DNA of 17,500 bases from Trachelipus rathkii (GCA_015478945.1 JABUQX010039009.1:1-17500), one strand, 5' to 3'; shown: positions 1 through 8,850, numbered from the stretch's first letter. Numbers and translations: made by a program. The notes: generated by a model not told the origin, from the letters alone.

Positions 1-167
1 GGGCAATTTATATCGCAACAGCCTCATTTTAATCCTTGGTCTAGCTCCTAAGGTTGTAATTTCTTTGATTTTTCCACCCTCGGTCCGTTATTAGTGCCTC
101 CGCTCGCTCCACATCTTATTTAACTTCTTTTCTTTCCTTCACTCTGCCAACTTCTACGCCTTTCATC
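1..167 (+). other. Untranslated leader before gag
   Basis: This stretch precedes the first gag ATG at 168. It has no open frame of note and is pyrimidine-rich from about 95 to 165. In an LTR element it should hold the LTR end and primer-binding site. A primer-binding site could not be identified with confidence. Confidence 0.4.
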
Positions 168-780
168 ATGTCTACTCCCTCGCGAGCATTCCATTTGCAA
201 CCTTTCTTCGTAAACAATCCCGAGCTTTGGTTTGACCTGGGAGTCAGCGCTCCTGACCATTGAAGACGAGAAGGAGAGATATTCGAGAGTTGTGAATGCT
301 CTACCAGAATCTTTCGTCCTCAAACATCAGGGATGCCTGCAACAACTGAAAAACTCTACATACCCCTACAACACCGTTCAAAACCTATTAACGACTGCTT
401 GGGCTTCCATAGAGAGGAGAAATTGGAAATCTCTGCTTGGAGCATCTCCACTGAGGAGACGATGCAGTAAACTCCCGGCAGCTCAATGGATGAGTAAGTG
501 GATCTAATCATCCGTGACGTGACATTGTGGATGAGGATCTGCTATCGCAATTGCGACACTAAGCCACGACGGTGGTCCTTCAGCTGCCGGCATTTAGCGT
601 TCGTGTCAAGTGGCGCGACTCATTCGATACGTGATTGCAATCCGGTATAAATCGCAGAAAGATAGAATGAGTACCAGCGACCCTCCTTCCTCCAGAAGAG
701 TGCTTGCCTCGACATCATTAAATGTGCGTACACTGTCAATCATTAACCAACGTTGTCCCTCACTGAGTTTTCGCCGAATC
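168..780 (+). pseudogene. gag: gag (capsid region), frameshifted relic
   Basis: Gag forms the particle that packages retrotransposon RNA in the cytoplasm. The ATG at 168 opens a frame reading MSTPSRAFHLQPFF followed by NNPELWF, a style typical of Ty3/Gypsy gag N-termini. This frame stops near 264. Similarity continues in another frame from about 238 to 507 with YSRVVNALPESFVLKH and KSLLGASPL, which is capsid-like. After a stop, a third frame (610-792) carries SSRRVLASTSLNV and RCPSLSFRR, resembling a gag C-terminal part. At least two frameshifts and a stop break it. No zinc knuckle is readable in this span. The start was chosen because the downstream residues fit a gag N-terminus. Function of the individual segments is inferred from family style. 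Confidence 0.72.
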
Positions 781-1380
781 AAGCAGACTTAGATTTTGCG
801 CCTCCGTGGAGCCGTTTGGTCCCACACCTCTTACGCCGTTCCTCCTCTTTCTCCTACCTTTCAACTCTCTCGCACGTCCTCAACATCTATCAACACGCCC
901 GAACACATTCCCTCAGTCTTACCAACAACTCCGGCCACCTCTTCTCCCCTCTTGCTCCAACCGCTCCTGCGCCTATCCAGCTCACTTCTATTCTCACCCA
1001 CCCAATCCTTCCTACTCTCACGCTTTCGCAGTACAACTTCCTCCTTCGGCAGCTCTGGATACCCGGGTTTCGGTTTCTCGAAACTGGCAATGGCCGATAT
1101 AAAACTGCCCTCTCTCCTTACAGCGGCAATTAAATAACAACACTTGTTTCGCTCGTTCGGAATCCACTCTTCTCAACTTTCGTCCTTTCTCGCGTCCCTC
1201 GTTCACCTTCGCCTTCTTCTCCACGCCAGCCGCTGTATCTCTCACTGGGTACTGTTATCTACTCATCCATACTTCGGCATGGATGCCAAGAAATGCGATC
1301 CTTCTGCCCTCTCTATCAGGGAAACCCAGCAGCCAACCCGTCGTAGGAGCGACCGGAGATGCTGGCTCTTTTCTTCTCTC
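781..1380 (+). pseudogene. gag C-terminus to protease linker, heavily scrambled
   Basis: All three forward frames stay open for 100 codons or so because the stretch is poor in A and rich in C and T, not because three proteins are encoded. It translates to serine-, proline- and leucine-rich sequence in every frame. A CCHC or CHCC zinc finger is expected near 1040-1140 in this element type. I see only a possible remnant ending in PYSGN around 1113-1130, with the cysteines lost. Treated as decayed linker between gag and protease. Confidence 0.5.
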
Positions 1381-1700
1381 CTATTGATCTGCCAGGATGG
1401 TTCTCTTCGTATCTACGATCAGTCCTCTAAACTGTCTTTCTTGATGCCGATTCTGGGGCCAGCCTTGTCGCTGTACCCGGAACCTTTCCCAGACTCTGCT
1501 ATCCCTCTCCGCCTGGCCGTAACTTTTTCGCCTGCTAATCCGGCCTCTTCCATTCTGGTATTGGGGAGCGGTTATGCACGTTGGATTTTTTTCTCCGCCG
1601 CAAGTTCCATGGTTTTTCTCGTCGCTGAAGTGACACAGCAGCCCATCCTCGGTGCTGATTTTTTTGTCCAGTTTAAGATCGTTATGCGTCTGATCTTCGT
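1381..1700 (+). pseudogene. pro: Retroviral-type aspartic protease, frameshifted relic
   Basis: The protease cleaves the gag-pol polyprotein and works as a dimer through an Asp-Thr/Ser-Gly active site. The catalytic motif DSGAS is encoded at 1449-1463 and followed by LVAVP. The strand leading into it (RIYDQSSKLSFL) lies in a different frame up to about 1440, so a frameshift falls just before the active site. The C-terminal part reappears as FLVAEVTQQPILGADF near 1615-1670, matching the usual Ile-Leu-Gly-x-Asp-Phe end of these proteases. Both the active-site motif and the ILGADF motif are present, but not in one frame. Confidence 0.85.
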
Positions 1701-2628
1701 AATCGCCGGACTTGTCGATGGCGATTACTTCTCTATACTGCCCGTGCTATTCATGTCTGTCGCTCTAAACGATTTCTGCTGTTGGCTGCCTCCAACTGTT
1801 CTTCAGTGGTCCCTCCTTCTGAACCCTGCCTGCGAAGGAATTTCCTTCTTTATTTCATCCTTGCTCTGCAGATACGCCACTTAAGCATTCTGTTGAACAT
1901 CATATCGAAACTACTGGCCCACCCACCTTTGCTCGAGCTCGCCGCCTCCCACCTGATAAGCTCAAGGCGCAAGGCGAGTTTGACACATGTTGCAACGTTG
2001 GATGTGTGCGCCCTCCAAAAGGTGCTGGTCCTTCTTCCGCTACACACATGGTCCAAGGCACCACGGGTGACTGGAGACGCCTGTGGGGAAAATTTTAGGC
2101 CTTGAATCTGCCAACAACACCGGCATAGGTACTCCTGTGCGCATTATACAAGTTCACTTCCCACTGTCTGGCAACCACCATTTTTTCTTCTTTTGCACCT
2201 AATTCGTAGCCTATCCACATTACCTCGTGGCTCCGGAGACGTTCAGACAAGCTGTAAGTTCACTCCTCCCTTTGGCCTCTTGAGTATACCAGAATGCATT
2301 CGTTTTGAAAATGCAGCCCATGTCCTTCCAGAAGGTTTCAATCCGATTCTATCCTCCCGTGGCCTCCTGTTTGCTGGGACTATTTTGGATGCATCCTTTA
2401 GTCGTCTTCTCCTCTCCTGCACATATTGGATAACCTACGTGCAGTTTTTTGGTAGGTATGGTAATGATGCGGGAATTCGTCTCAATCCTACCAATTGCGT
2501 ATTCCTACCTCTTCTCTTACATTCTTGTCATTCTGGAACAAAATTGAAGTTTTCTGTTGTAGACCCGTGTCGCCGCTATCGACTCTTTCCTCTCCCAAAA
2601 TCAAAAGCAACTTCGTCAATATCTGGGA
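1701..2628 (+). pseudogene. Reverse transcriptase, broken in many places
   Basis: RT copies the element RNA into DNA. The N-terminal segment is clear near 1871-1981, with HHIETTGPP and ARARRLPPDKLKA, the usual entry into Ty3/Gypsy RT. A GDWR motif follows near 2069, then TPPFGL near 2265 and NAAHVLPEGF near 2310, matching the FTTPFGL and KNAAQTFQRF regions. GIRLNPTNCVF near 2472 matches the connection after the palm, and FPLPK near 2585 leads into the intact frame at 2629. The stretch that should hold the YxDD catalytic motif (about 2376-2400) reads TILDASFS, so the second aspartate is not seen. Several frameshifts separate these pieces. Confidence 0.85.
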
Positions 2629-3230
2629 ATGATCAACTTTTACCACAGATTTCTGAAATCAGCGGCAGCCCTCCTAGGCCCGCTTACCGCACTCATTCGT
2701 CCTAAACAGCGAGGCAGCACCACTAAAGTCGACTGGTCTCCGGCAGCAGAGTCTGCTTTTGAGGCTTCCAAAGAAGCCCTCGCCTCCGCCACTCTTTTAG
2801 TTCATCCCCACGATACCGCACCAGCGAGAGTGCAGGTAGATGCCTCCGATTTCGCTGTTGGTGCGGTGCTTCAGCAGTTCCAAAAGGGCGAATGGTGCCC
2901 ACTTGCCTTCTTTTCACGCAAGCTGCAACCCGCCGAAACAAGGTATAGTGCTTTTGGACGGGAATTGCTTGCTATGTATCTTGCTGTTCGCCATTTTCGG
3001 TACTTTTTGGAAGGACGGGAGTTCCACATCCTGACCGACCACAAAGCGATCACTTTCGCAATGGCTTCACGGCATGAACGTCACTCCCCCCGTGAAGCTC
3101 GTCATCTTGAATTCGTTTCCCAGTTTACGACAGACATACGTCACATCTCCGGAGTGGATAATTTCACCGCGGATGCTCTTTCTCGGATTGAAATTAACGC
3201 TCTTTCCCCTTTTCCTGACATTGATTACGC
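2629..3230 (+). pseudogene. RT thumb/connection and RNase H, open frame retained
   Basis: This is the first half of the only long clean frame of the element (2629-3825, 398 codons). Residues 1-30 give INFYHRFLKSAA and LTALI, the end of RT. RNase H follows: DASDFAVGAVL (Asp71), RELLAMYLAVRHFRYFLEG (Glu112) and LTDHKAI (Asp137), then HISGVDNFTADALSR (about 172-186, fourth acidic position). These are the expected acidic catalytic positions of Ty3/Gypsy RNase H, which removes the RNA strand during reverse transcription. The ATG at 2629 is internal to the polyprotein and is not a real start. The frame is continuous with integrase, as in a normal polyprotein. Confidence 0.92.
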
Positions 3231-3309
3231 AGCCATGGCCACGTGCCAGGAGCAAGACAATATCGATCTTCAGCAGGACTCTTCTCTACAGCTGCAGTGG
3301 CTCAATCTT

Positions 3310-4330
3310 CCGGGCATAGAGAAGAGACTCTTGTGTGACACTTCAACAGGCCACCCTCGCCCTTTCGTTCCAAATTCTCTGCGAAAGGCAGTCTTCTGCA
3401 ATCTCCACTCGCTTTCACACCCTGGCGTCGAGGCTTCACGCAAACTGGTAACGGCTCGTTTTGTGTGGCCTAAAGTTAACGCCGACGTAGCGAACTGGGT
3501 CCGCGCCTGTATGGCTTGTCAGCGCTCTAAAGTGCAAAGACATACTAAAGCTCCCTTAGGCACTTTCTTGCCTCCTGGTCAACGGTTTGAGAGAGTCCAC
3601 ATCGACATTGTTGGACCTCTCTCCCACCTTCTCATGGCAAGCGATATATCCTCACCTGTATTGATAGGTTCACTCGTTGGACGGAAGCTATCCCACTCTC
3701 TGTTGCTACAGCTGAATCTATTGCTAAAGCTTTCTTGTCCCATTGGATCTCTCGGTTTGGCATTCCTCTCTCGGTCACAACGGATCAAGGTCGCGTTTTC
3801 GAATCCTTCCTTTGGAAAGATTTGATGCGCTTGCTTGGTTCTGAGAAGATCCATACAACCAGTTTCCACCCTATCTCGAACGGGATTTGTGAAAGGTTTC
3901 ACCGTCAGCTAAAGGCTTCTCTCATGGCACATCCACAACCAGAACATTGGACGGAAGCCCTCCCTTTGGTTATGCTTGGTCATAAGCACTGCCGTAAGGA
4001 AGATCAGTCGTTCAGTCTTCCGAACTCGTTTTATGGCTCTACTCTCCGCTCTGCCGGCGAGTTCTTTTTCTCAATCCTGTCCCATCGCTGCTACGCTGAT
4101 CCACTATTATCACCGTTTGAAAACGCTGTGCCTCCGTGAGACTACTCCGAACCGCGCAAAAGGGGCACTCTTACATTCCGAAAGATCTCTCTTCTGTACT
4201 CCTGTCTTTGTGAGGCATGACTCCCACCGTTCTCTTCTCCAACCCAAGTACGACGGACCCTTCCCAGTCAATACTTCGGAAGGAGAAAGTTTCTTCAAGG
4301 TACAACGTCCACTCGCACCGAAGTAATATC
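3310..4330 (+). pseudogene. Integrase: HHCC finger, DDE core, C-terminal domain
   Basis: Integrase joins element DNA to the host chromosome. In the 2629 frame the zinc finger is complete: His260, His264, Cys294, Cys297, spacing H-x3-H-x29-C-x2-C. The core begins with HIDIVGP (Asp326, codon 3604-3606). One frameshift between about 3615 and 3636, in a CT-rich run, moves the frame, which then continues past 3735 with TTDQGR (Asp codon 3783-3785) and CERFHRQLK (Glu codon 3891-3893). The Asp-Glu spacing is exactly 35 residues, the normal D,D-35-E. Beyond about 3975 more frameshifts occur, but FVRHDSHRS and QPKYDGPFPV (about 4207-4270) match the C-terminal domain, and ISIDRLKPAYF (about 4328-4361) the usual polyprotein end. 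Confidence 0.9.
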
Positions 4331-4361
4331 AATAGATCGTCTCAAACCTGCCTATTTTTGA

Positions 4362-4814
4362 GGCGAATCCTCCTGTACGTCCAAGGATTCGGACTTGTTT
4401 CCAAAACCAATTCTGATTCCTTTAGGGTCGATCCTCTTTCCTTATCCTGTACCAGATTCTCCACTCTTCTTCACTCCTCCTTCATCTCCCTCTGACCTCC
4501 ATCTCCACCACTCCTTCCTCTTGACCCAGATCTTCTCCCTTTCCTCCTTCTCCTCTCCTCTCTACCGTCCCCATACATTCACCACCGCTCCTGCCATGCC
4601 TTCACAAGTCGTACTGCCTGATTTTGCCCTTCCCTCGACTCGTATTCCCTCGCCCTCCTCGTCCACACTACCTGCACTCCACACCAGCTCTCTCAGTTTC
4701 TCGCCCTCGTCCTGCTTGCCAGCCGCCTGCGTCTAGAGACGTTCGAGCAGAGGGCCGTCCAATCCTGGCGTCCGCGCCACTCCGCTACCGGATAGACGCG
4801 CCCCGGCTCACTCT
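4362..4814 (+). pseudogene. Pol C-terminal proline/serine-rich tail
   Basis: After the integrase end the sequence encodes a low-complexity tail rich in Pro, Ser and Leu in whichever forward frame is read, with CCT/CTC-type codons. Such tails occur at the C-terminus of some Ty3/Gypsy polyproteins. A piece in one frame reads APRLTLQGG right before the G-run at 4818. No catalytic domain is visible. The reading frame cannot be decided because of earlier frameshifts. Confidence 0.5.
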
Positions 4815-4823
4815 GCAGGGGGG
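4815..4823 (+). promoter_or_regulatory. Putative polypurine tract (plus-strand primer)
   Basis: The run GCAGGGGGG ends three bases before a TGTGG start that could be the 3' LTR. A G-rich purine run at the pol/LTR junction is the normal plus-strand primer of LTR elements. The run is short and partly interrupted by C. Confidence 0.5.
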
Positions 4824-5422
4824 TATTGTGGAAAGGTAACTCTTGTGTGAAGTTGGGAAAAACATTCTATCAGAGCTGAAACTAACAAGTTACAGAGTAG
4901 AGCCGAACACGCCCATATGTTTAAGATGTGGTTGTAGTTTCTGTGAACTAAGCACGCCTCCAAGCAAGCCGAATTATCCACTTTTAAAATCGCCACAGCA
5001 AATGTAGCTTCCTTCTAGGAATTAGTTACCAAAATCATAGCAAAATCACACATTATATTAAAATACAAGCAAATAAATGCTAATTAAATAACTTAAACCC
5101 AAAAAACAGTGAGTTTTAGAAAAAGGGCCTATTAAGTACATTTTTAGGTTAGAGCAAAGTTAGGCGAACCTAGACTAGTCGGTGGAGCCTAAAGCTGAGG
5201 TTTAGAAATAGGTTGCAACGAAAACGCATTAGATTGAATAGCGTATCAAAAAGAATGCCTAAAATCTAGTAGGAAAACAAAGTGAAGTGTTCATGCATGC
5301 CAGTGTAAAATTCGCGGTAGGCTTAAGTAGCGTTTCAAGCAATTAGCCAAACTTAGGGGTCAGAGGCTAGAGTAAGGAGAAAACTAGGTGGAGATTAAGA
5401 GTCGCATGTATCTTTAAGTATA

Positions 5423-5547
5423 ATGTGGGAAATAACAGCTCTGGGATAGGCCGTTATTTCCGCACATACTAACCCTAGCGGGCGTGCGCGTTACATAGCA
5501 GTTTGGAGAGAGGCCAAGCTGGGTAATAGTAGCGCAGAGGTGAACAG
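5423..5547 (+). repeat. Hairpin plus 78-bp repeat, copy A
   Basis: A 14-bp stem (5423-5436 with 5453-5467, one bulged G) encloses a 16-base loop. It is followed at 5470-5547 by a 78-bp block beginning TAACCC and ending GAACAG. The same arrangement recurs at 5590-5705. The block contains GCGGGCGTGCGCGTTACATA, a GC-rich island in AT-rich DNA. Confidence 0.85.
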
Positions 5548-5589
5548 ACCCAAAATGTTAGAATTAGAGAATTTTATATTTTAGAGACA

Positions 5590-5705
5590 ATATAGTAAAT
5601 AGCAGTCGCATAGATTTATTTACTATATCTAACCCAGAGCGGGCGTGCGCGTTACATAGTAGTTTGGAGAGCCAAGCTGGGAAATAGTAGCGCAGAGGTG
5701 AACAG
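5590..5705 (+). repeat. Hairpin plus 76-bp repeat, copy B
   Basis: A perfect 12-bp stem (5590-5601 with 5617-5628, 15-base loop) precedes a 76-bp block (5630-5705) that matches copy A over nearly its whole length, with a 2-base deletion in a GA run and a few substitutions. The stems of A and B differ at three aligned base pairs, and both sides changed so pairing is kept. The block runs directly into a CT-rich tract. Confidence 0.85.
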
Positions 5706-5742
5706 CCCTCCCTCTCTCTTCTCTCTCTATCTCCTCTCTCTA
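5706..5742 (+). repeat. CT-rich low-complexity tract
   Basis: Nearly pure pyrimidine, dominated by CTCTCT with TCTATC interruptions. It sits right at the end of repeat copy B. Confidence 0.8.
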
Positions 5743-5820
5743 GTCAAAGAAGTTATCAACAACATATGGGCAATTTTGTTAATAATCTTTTGTATACTGT
5801 GTGAGACTCATATCAAAAGT

Positions 5821-6181
5821 AATGCTGCTTTATGCAAATGTATACCGGGGAGGATCCTTTTCCTGCCTGTGTATGCATATACATAAAACAGCCTCTCTCA
5901 AGCTGATAATCATTTGTACTACTACTCCACATAAGCTTCATATTCTGTAGGAATTCTTCCTGCAGAATATGATTCATATGTGGAATAGTAATAACTAGGC
6001 AATGCTGCTTTATGCAAATGTATACCGGGGAGAATCCTTTTCCTGCCTGTGTATGCATATACATAAAACAGCCCCTTATAAACTAATAACCATTTGTACT
6101 GCTACTCTCTGCATAGAGCTTCATATTCTGTAGAATTCTTTCCGGCAGAAATGAATCATATGTAGAATAGTAATAACTAGG
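5821..6181 (+). repeat. 180-bp tandem duplication with internal palindromes
   Basis: Both copies begin AATGCTGCTTTATGCAAATG, at 5821 and 6001, and end TAATAACTAGG, so the period is 180 bases. Each copy holds a first segment centred on GGATCC or GAATCC between TATGCAAATGTATA and GTGTATGCAT, and a second, stronger imperfect palindrome. In copy 1 this is 5927-5983, with inner arms CATATTCTG and CAGAATATG and outer arms CCACATA and TATGTGG. Copy 2 keeps it in weaker form near 6105-6165. The palindrome suggests a miniature inverted-repeat element that duplicated in tandem. No coding frame is convincing. The small open frames here are by-products of the repeat. Confidence 0.88.
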
Positions 6182-6339
6182 TTACCCTGTTCTAATTCTT
6201 TGTTTTTTGTTTTTTTAGGACAGGGGTCCAACCTCACTTAAAAATAGAAGTAGGAAATAAAAATTGCTAAGTAAACATATACTTCTCAACAAAAGCCTTA
6301 AGAAGCGGTCCTAAGCACTTCCAGCTGTCAAATTATATC
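6182..6339. other. Unique AT-rich spacer with short inverted repeat
   Basis: No gene is seen. ACCCTGTTCTAA (6184-6195) and TTAGGACAGGGG (6215-6226) pair at 10 of 12 positions around a T-rich loop. The right arm continues as CAGGGGTCCAACCTC, which looks like a hAT terminal sequence. Confidence 0.45.
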
Positions 6340-6408
6340 ACTATTAATATAAAATATATACTATGACTATATATGGAGGTGTGAGAAGGATATAGGTATA
6401 TATATTAT

Positions 6409-6493
<85 letters not shown>

Positions 6494-6600
6494 TCTAATA
6501 AATATATATATAATACTATATATATATATATATATACTATAATTATATATATATAATATAGTATATATATATAGTATATATATAATATATCTATAATTAA
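6340..6600. repeat. (TA)n array
   Basis: Almost pure alternating TA with frequent phase slips (TAATA, CTATA). A short unique stretch with GTGCGGCC follows at 6601. Confidence 0.95.
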
Positions 6601-6652
6601 CAGGTGCGGCCTCGTCCTAAACTAAATATTGATAGCTTTCATTTGCATTTTT

Positions 6653-6732
6653 ACTCACACACACACACACTCATATATATATATATATATAATATATAGT
6701 ATGATATATATATATATAATAGTATATAATAT

Positions 6733-6779
<47 letters not shown>

Positions 6780-6959
6780 ATATATATATATAGTAAATAT
6801 ATATTATTTATATAAAATATATATATATAATATCATATATAACTATATATAGTCTATATATATAATTAAGGTATTCAATAAAAAAATTAAAATAATTTTT
6901 AAAATTAAAATAATAAAAAATTAAATATATTTTTCATTTATATATATTATATAATAAAG

Positions 6960-6990
<31 letters not shown>

Positions 6991-7112
6991 ATAAGAATTA
7001 ATATATATATAATATATAATATAATTATATATATATATATAATACTGATATATATATATATATATCACTATATAGTAATATATATAATATAATATACTAT
7101 ATAATATATACT
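6653..7112. repeat. (AC)n then (TA)n arrays, with A/T-rich insert
   Basis: CACACACACACACAC at about 6656-6670 passes through TCATA into TA arrays (about 6673-6862). A/T-rich non-alternating sequence at about 6865-6935 is followed by more TA to 7112. Nothing here is coding. Confidence 0.93.
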
Positions 7113-7789
7113 ACACAAATGTGGTAGCGTGAGACGATATCTGATGACCGTAACAGTATTAATTCTAGAATAAATAAAAAATTTACAACTTATTTAAAAA
7201 AGTTATGTAACTTATTTACAATTTTATTTAAAAGAAAGCCCGCCTTGCTATCGTTTGATTGAGCAAATTGTATGCAATCACCTTTATGTTAAATGATTTT
7301 GTTATGCCATAATAAGTCCTTTCGCGAGTTCGAAAGCATTGCCCTAAAGGCGGAACAGTCTTTCTTGCCCCATGTGTGTTTCTAAGAAAGGTTTTAAATT
7401 TTTTAAATAAAGAAAACAGCGCTCTGCTTTGGGAGTTTGGTCATCGGAATGGTTATTCAAAACGTTCTAATACGTTTCACACTGTTACTTAATGTGGTTC
7501 CAAGTGATCTTTCTGTTAATGTGAAATCGAACAAGCTATGGCTTCGCAGACATAGAACGAAATTCTTCAAAGCTATACAATTATAAATACTTCTGGTTCT
7601 TAATTTCTAGTATATGTCAATGAAAGTGTACACTTTACAGGTTTAATTTACATTTTTCTCAGGAAGAATGGAATCATAGCTGAGGAAACACTGTTCCGGC
7701 AAAAAATAACGTAACCACGCATTATAGATTCCTGAGACACGTAAAGTCACATCTTTTGTCTGACAAATCTATTTGAGAATGATTGAATA
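7113..7789. other. Unique intergenic sequence, nothing recognised
   Basis: AT-rich, with stops in all frames at short spacing. No motif, repeat or RNA gene could be supported. It may include the decayed upstream part of the LINE that becomes readable after 7790. Confidence 0.5.
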
Positions 7790-8540
7790 TAAGGGATTTC
7801 GGCAGGTGTGTAAAAGAGTGTTTGGAAAGTAAATCGTTAGATAAGATATCAGGTTAATGTTGAGATGATAAGACAGTAACTCGGTGCGAGTTATGTTGGA
7901 TGGTGAGCAAGTGGAACAAGTGTCCTGAGTTTAAATAATTTAGGATATAGTTGGATGAAAAGGAACGGATGATGGAGAGTGTGGTAAGAAAGTTGTGAAT
8001 GGTAGAAGGTAGCTCGTGGCTATTAACATCCTTGTAGATTGTAAAAGGAACTAACGTGTTGGACGTGGCTAGGGTCTTGCGTGAGGGCTATGTTGTTACC
8101 TGTGTTAATGTACAGGAGTGAACTATGGTCTGGAATAAGGAGGTATAGATCTAAAGTGCAGACTGTGATGGACAATCTCAGGGTGTGTTAGCGTGTGGGG
8201 AGGAATTGATAAAAGGAGGAATGGACGTATTAGAGGGTTCTGTGGTGTGAAGAAAGTGATAAATAGAGAAGTAAACCGAGAGGACTGAATAGTTTTGGTC
8301 AATGTGGAAAGATTGGATGAATAAGTCGGTTTCTTAAACGGGTGTATATCGGTGAGTGTGTTGGAATCGACCGCTTGGAGACGAAGAAAAAGTGGATTGG
8401 AGTCAGTAAATGAATGCTGGAGGAGAAGGAAGTGTGAGCTTTGGCGAGAGGCCGAGAAGAAGAAGTGCATAAATAGGGGTGATTTCCGGGTTTTGTAAGG
8501 AGGTATGGTTGCCGGTTTTGTTCAAGGGATGCACCCTACA
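7790..8540 (+). pseudogene. LINE (non-LTR) reverse transcriptase C-terminal relic
   Basis: The + strand encodes, in pieces over all three frames, the conserved tail that follows RT in a common animal LINE group. Seen directly: VKGTNVLDVARVLREG (8041-8088), WNKEV (near 8131), NVERLDE (8301-8321), RVYIGECVG (8339-8365), KKKWIGVSK (about 8384-8410) and a GERPRRR-like piece near 8443-8460. In intact relatives these correspond to the 'FGHVERMDE', 'RVY-GEC-G' and 'GRPRKRW' segments. Upstream at about 7850-8030, MLDGEQ- and MMESVVRK-like pieces fit the preceding part. At least half a dozen stops and frameshifts are present. The clade within LINEs is not settled. A long open frame on the opposite strand (8123-8470) is only its shadow. 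Confidence 0.8.
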
Positions 8541-8756
8541 TTGACGAGATGCCCTAACAGTGAGGGACGTCGCGTCCCTTGAAGCCTCTAGGGTGCGATT
8601 TTATGACTGCGTCACGGTTCTTCACTGTAACAGGTACTAAAGGGGGCGGTAAGCGCTGTGGCTTTCTTCTTCCGACTTACGTCATATTCTGTCTACTACT
8701 TTTCTGTTCCGGTGTGTGTTACACACCTTTCACCCAATCTTGGGTGACAGAAAGTG
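8541..8756 (+). mobile_element. LINE 3' untranslated region
   Basis: Sequence between the last readable LINE codons and the (TAA)n tail, on the same strand. It is more GC-rich than its surroundings and has GTGTGTGTTACACACC (8711-8726), which can pair with itself. The open frame 8579-8812 runs into the microsatellite and looks accidental. Confidence 0.5.
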
Positions 8757-8850
8757 ATAATTATAATAATAATCGAATAATAATACATATAATAATAATA
8801 ATAATAATATAATAATAATAATAATAATGATAATAATTAATAATGAATAA
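8757..8850 (+). repeat. (TAA)n/(AAT)n microsatellite, probable LINE 3' tail
   Basis: Trinucleotide TAA/AAT repeats with a few interruptions begin where the LINE-derived sequence ends. Several LINE clades end in short tandem repeats rather than poly(A), so this is likely the original 3' terminus. That reading is inference. Confidence 0.7.

Larger units (their letters stand above)
1..4826 (+). mobile_element. Degraded Ty3/Gypsy LTR retrotransposon, internal region
   Basis: Domain order gag, aspartic protease, reverse transcriptase, RNase H, integrase is seen in order on the + strand, ending in a G-run typical of a polypurine tract. Integrase after RNase H identifies the Ty3/Gypsy order rather than Ty1/Copia. 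The 5' LTR is not in the window or only its last bases are. Many frameshifts and stops break gag, protease and RT, so the copy cannot make its proteins as read. The general look of gag and pol resembles the CsRn1/Kabuki-type lineage of invertebrates, but that assignment is from memory of family style and not tested. Base composition is near balanced here and turns AT-rich beyond about 4850, which marks the element as a separate sequence from its surroundings. Confidence 0.93.
4827..5770 (+). mobile_element. Putative 3' LTR or LTR-like noncoding region
   Basis: Directly after the polypurine tract the sequence becomes noncoding and AT-richer. It starts with TGTGGAAAGGTAAC. A similar start, TGTGGGAAATAAC, recurs at 5424. 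The region carries two copies of a hairpin-plus-repeat module (5423-5547 and 5590-5705) followed by a CT-rich stretch at 5706-5742, an arrangement common in LTR promoter regions. The end is not defined, because no convincing second LTR is available within the window for comparison. From about 4850 to 5420 I see no coding frame, only AT-rich unique sequence. Confidence 0.35.

Noticed and set aside
1..20. GGGCAATTT at the window start also occurs at 5769-5777, which could mark the end of both LTRs
   Set aside because: Similarity does not extend beyond about nine bases, which is not enough.
82..105. Possible primer-binding site before gag
   Set aside because: No clear complement to a tRNA 3' end; the sequence is too degenerate to call.
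753..1137. Three overlapping forward frames of about 100 codons each
   Set aside because: Pyrimidine-rich, A-poor sequence lacks stops in all frames; position within gag-pol suggests decayed linker and not separate genes.
8123..8470. 115-codon open frame on the - strand, Ser/Thr/Pro-rich
   Set aside because: It lies opposite the LINE relic, whose + strand pieces match a known protein tail; the - strand frame is a composition effect.
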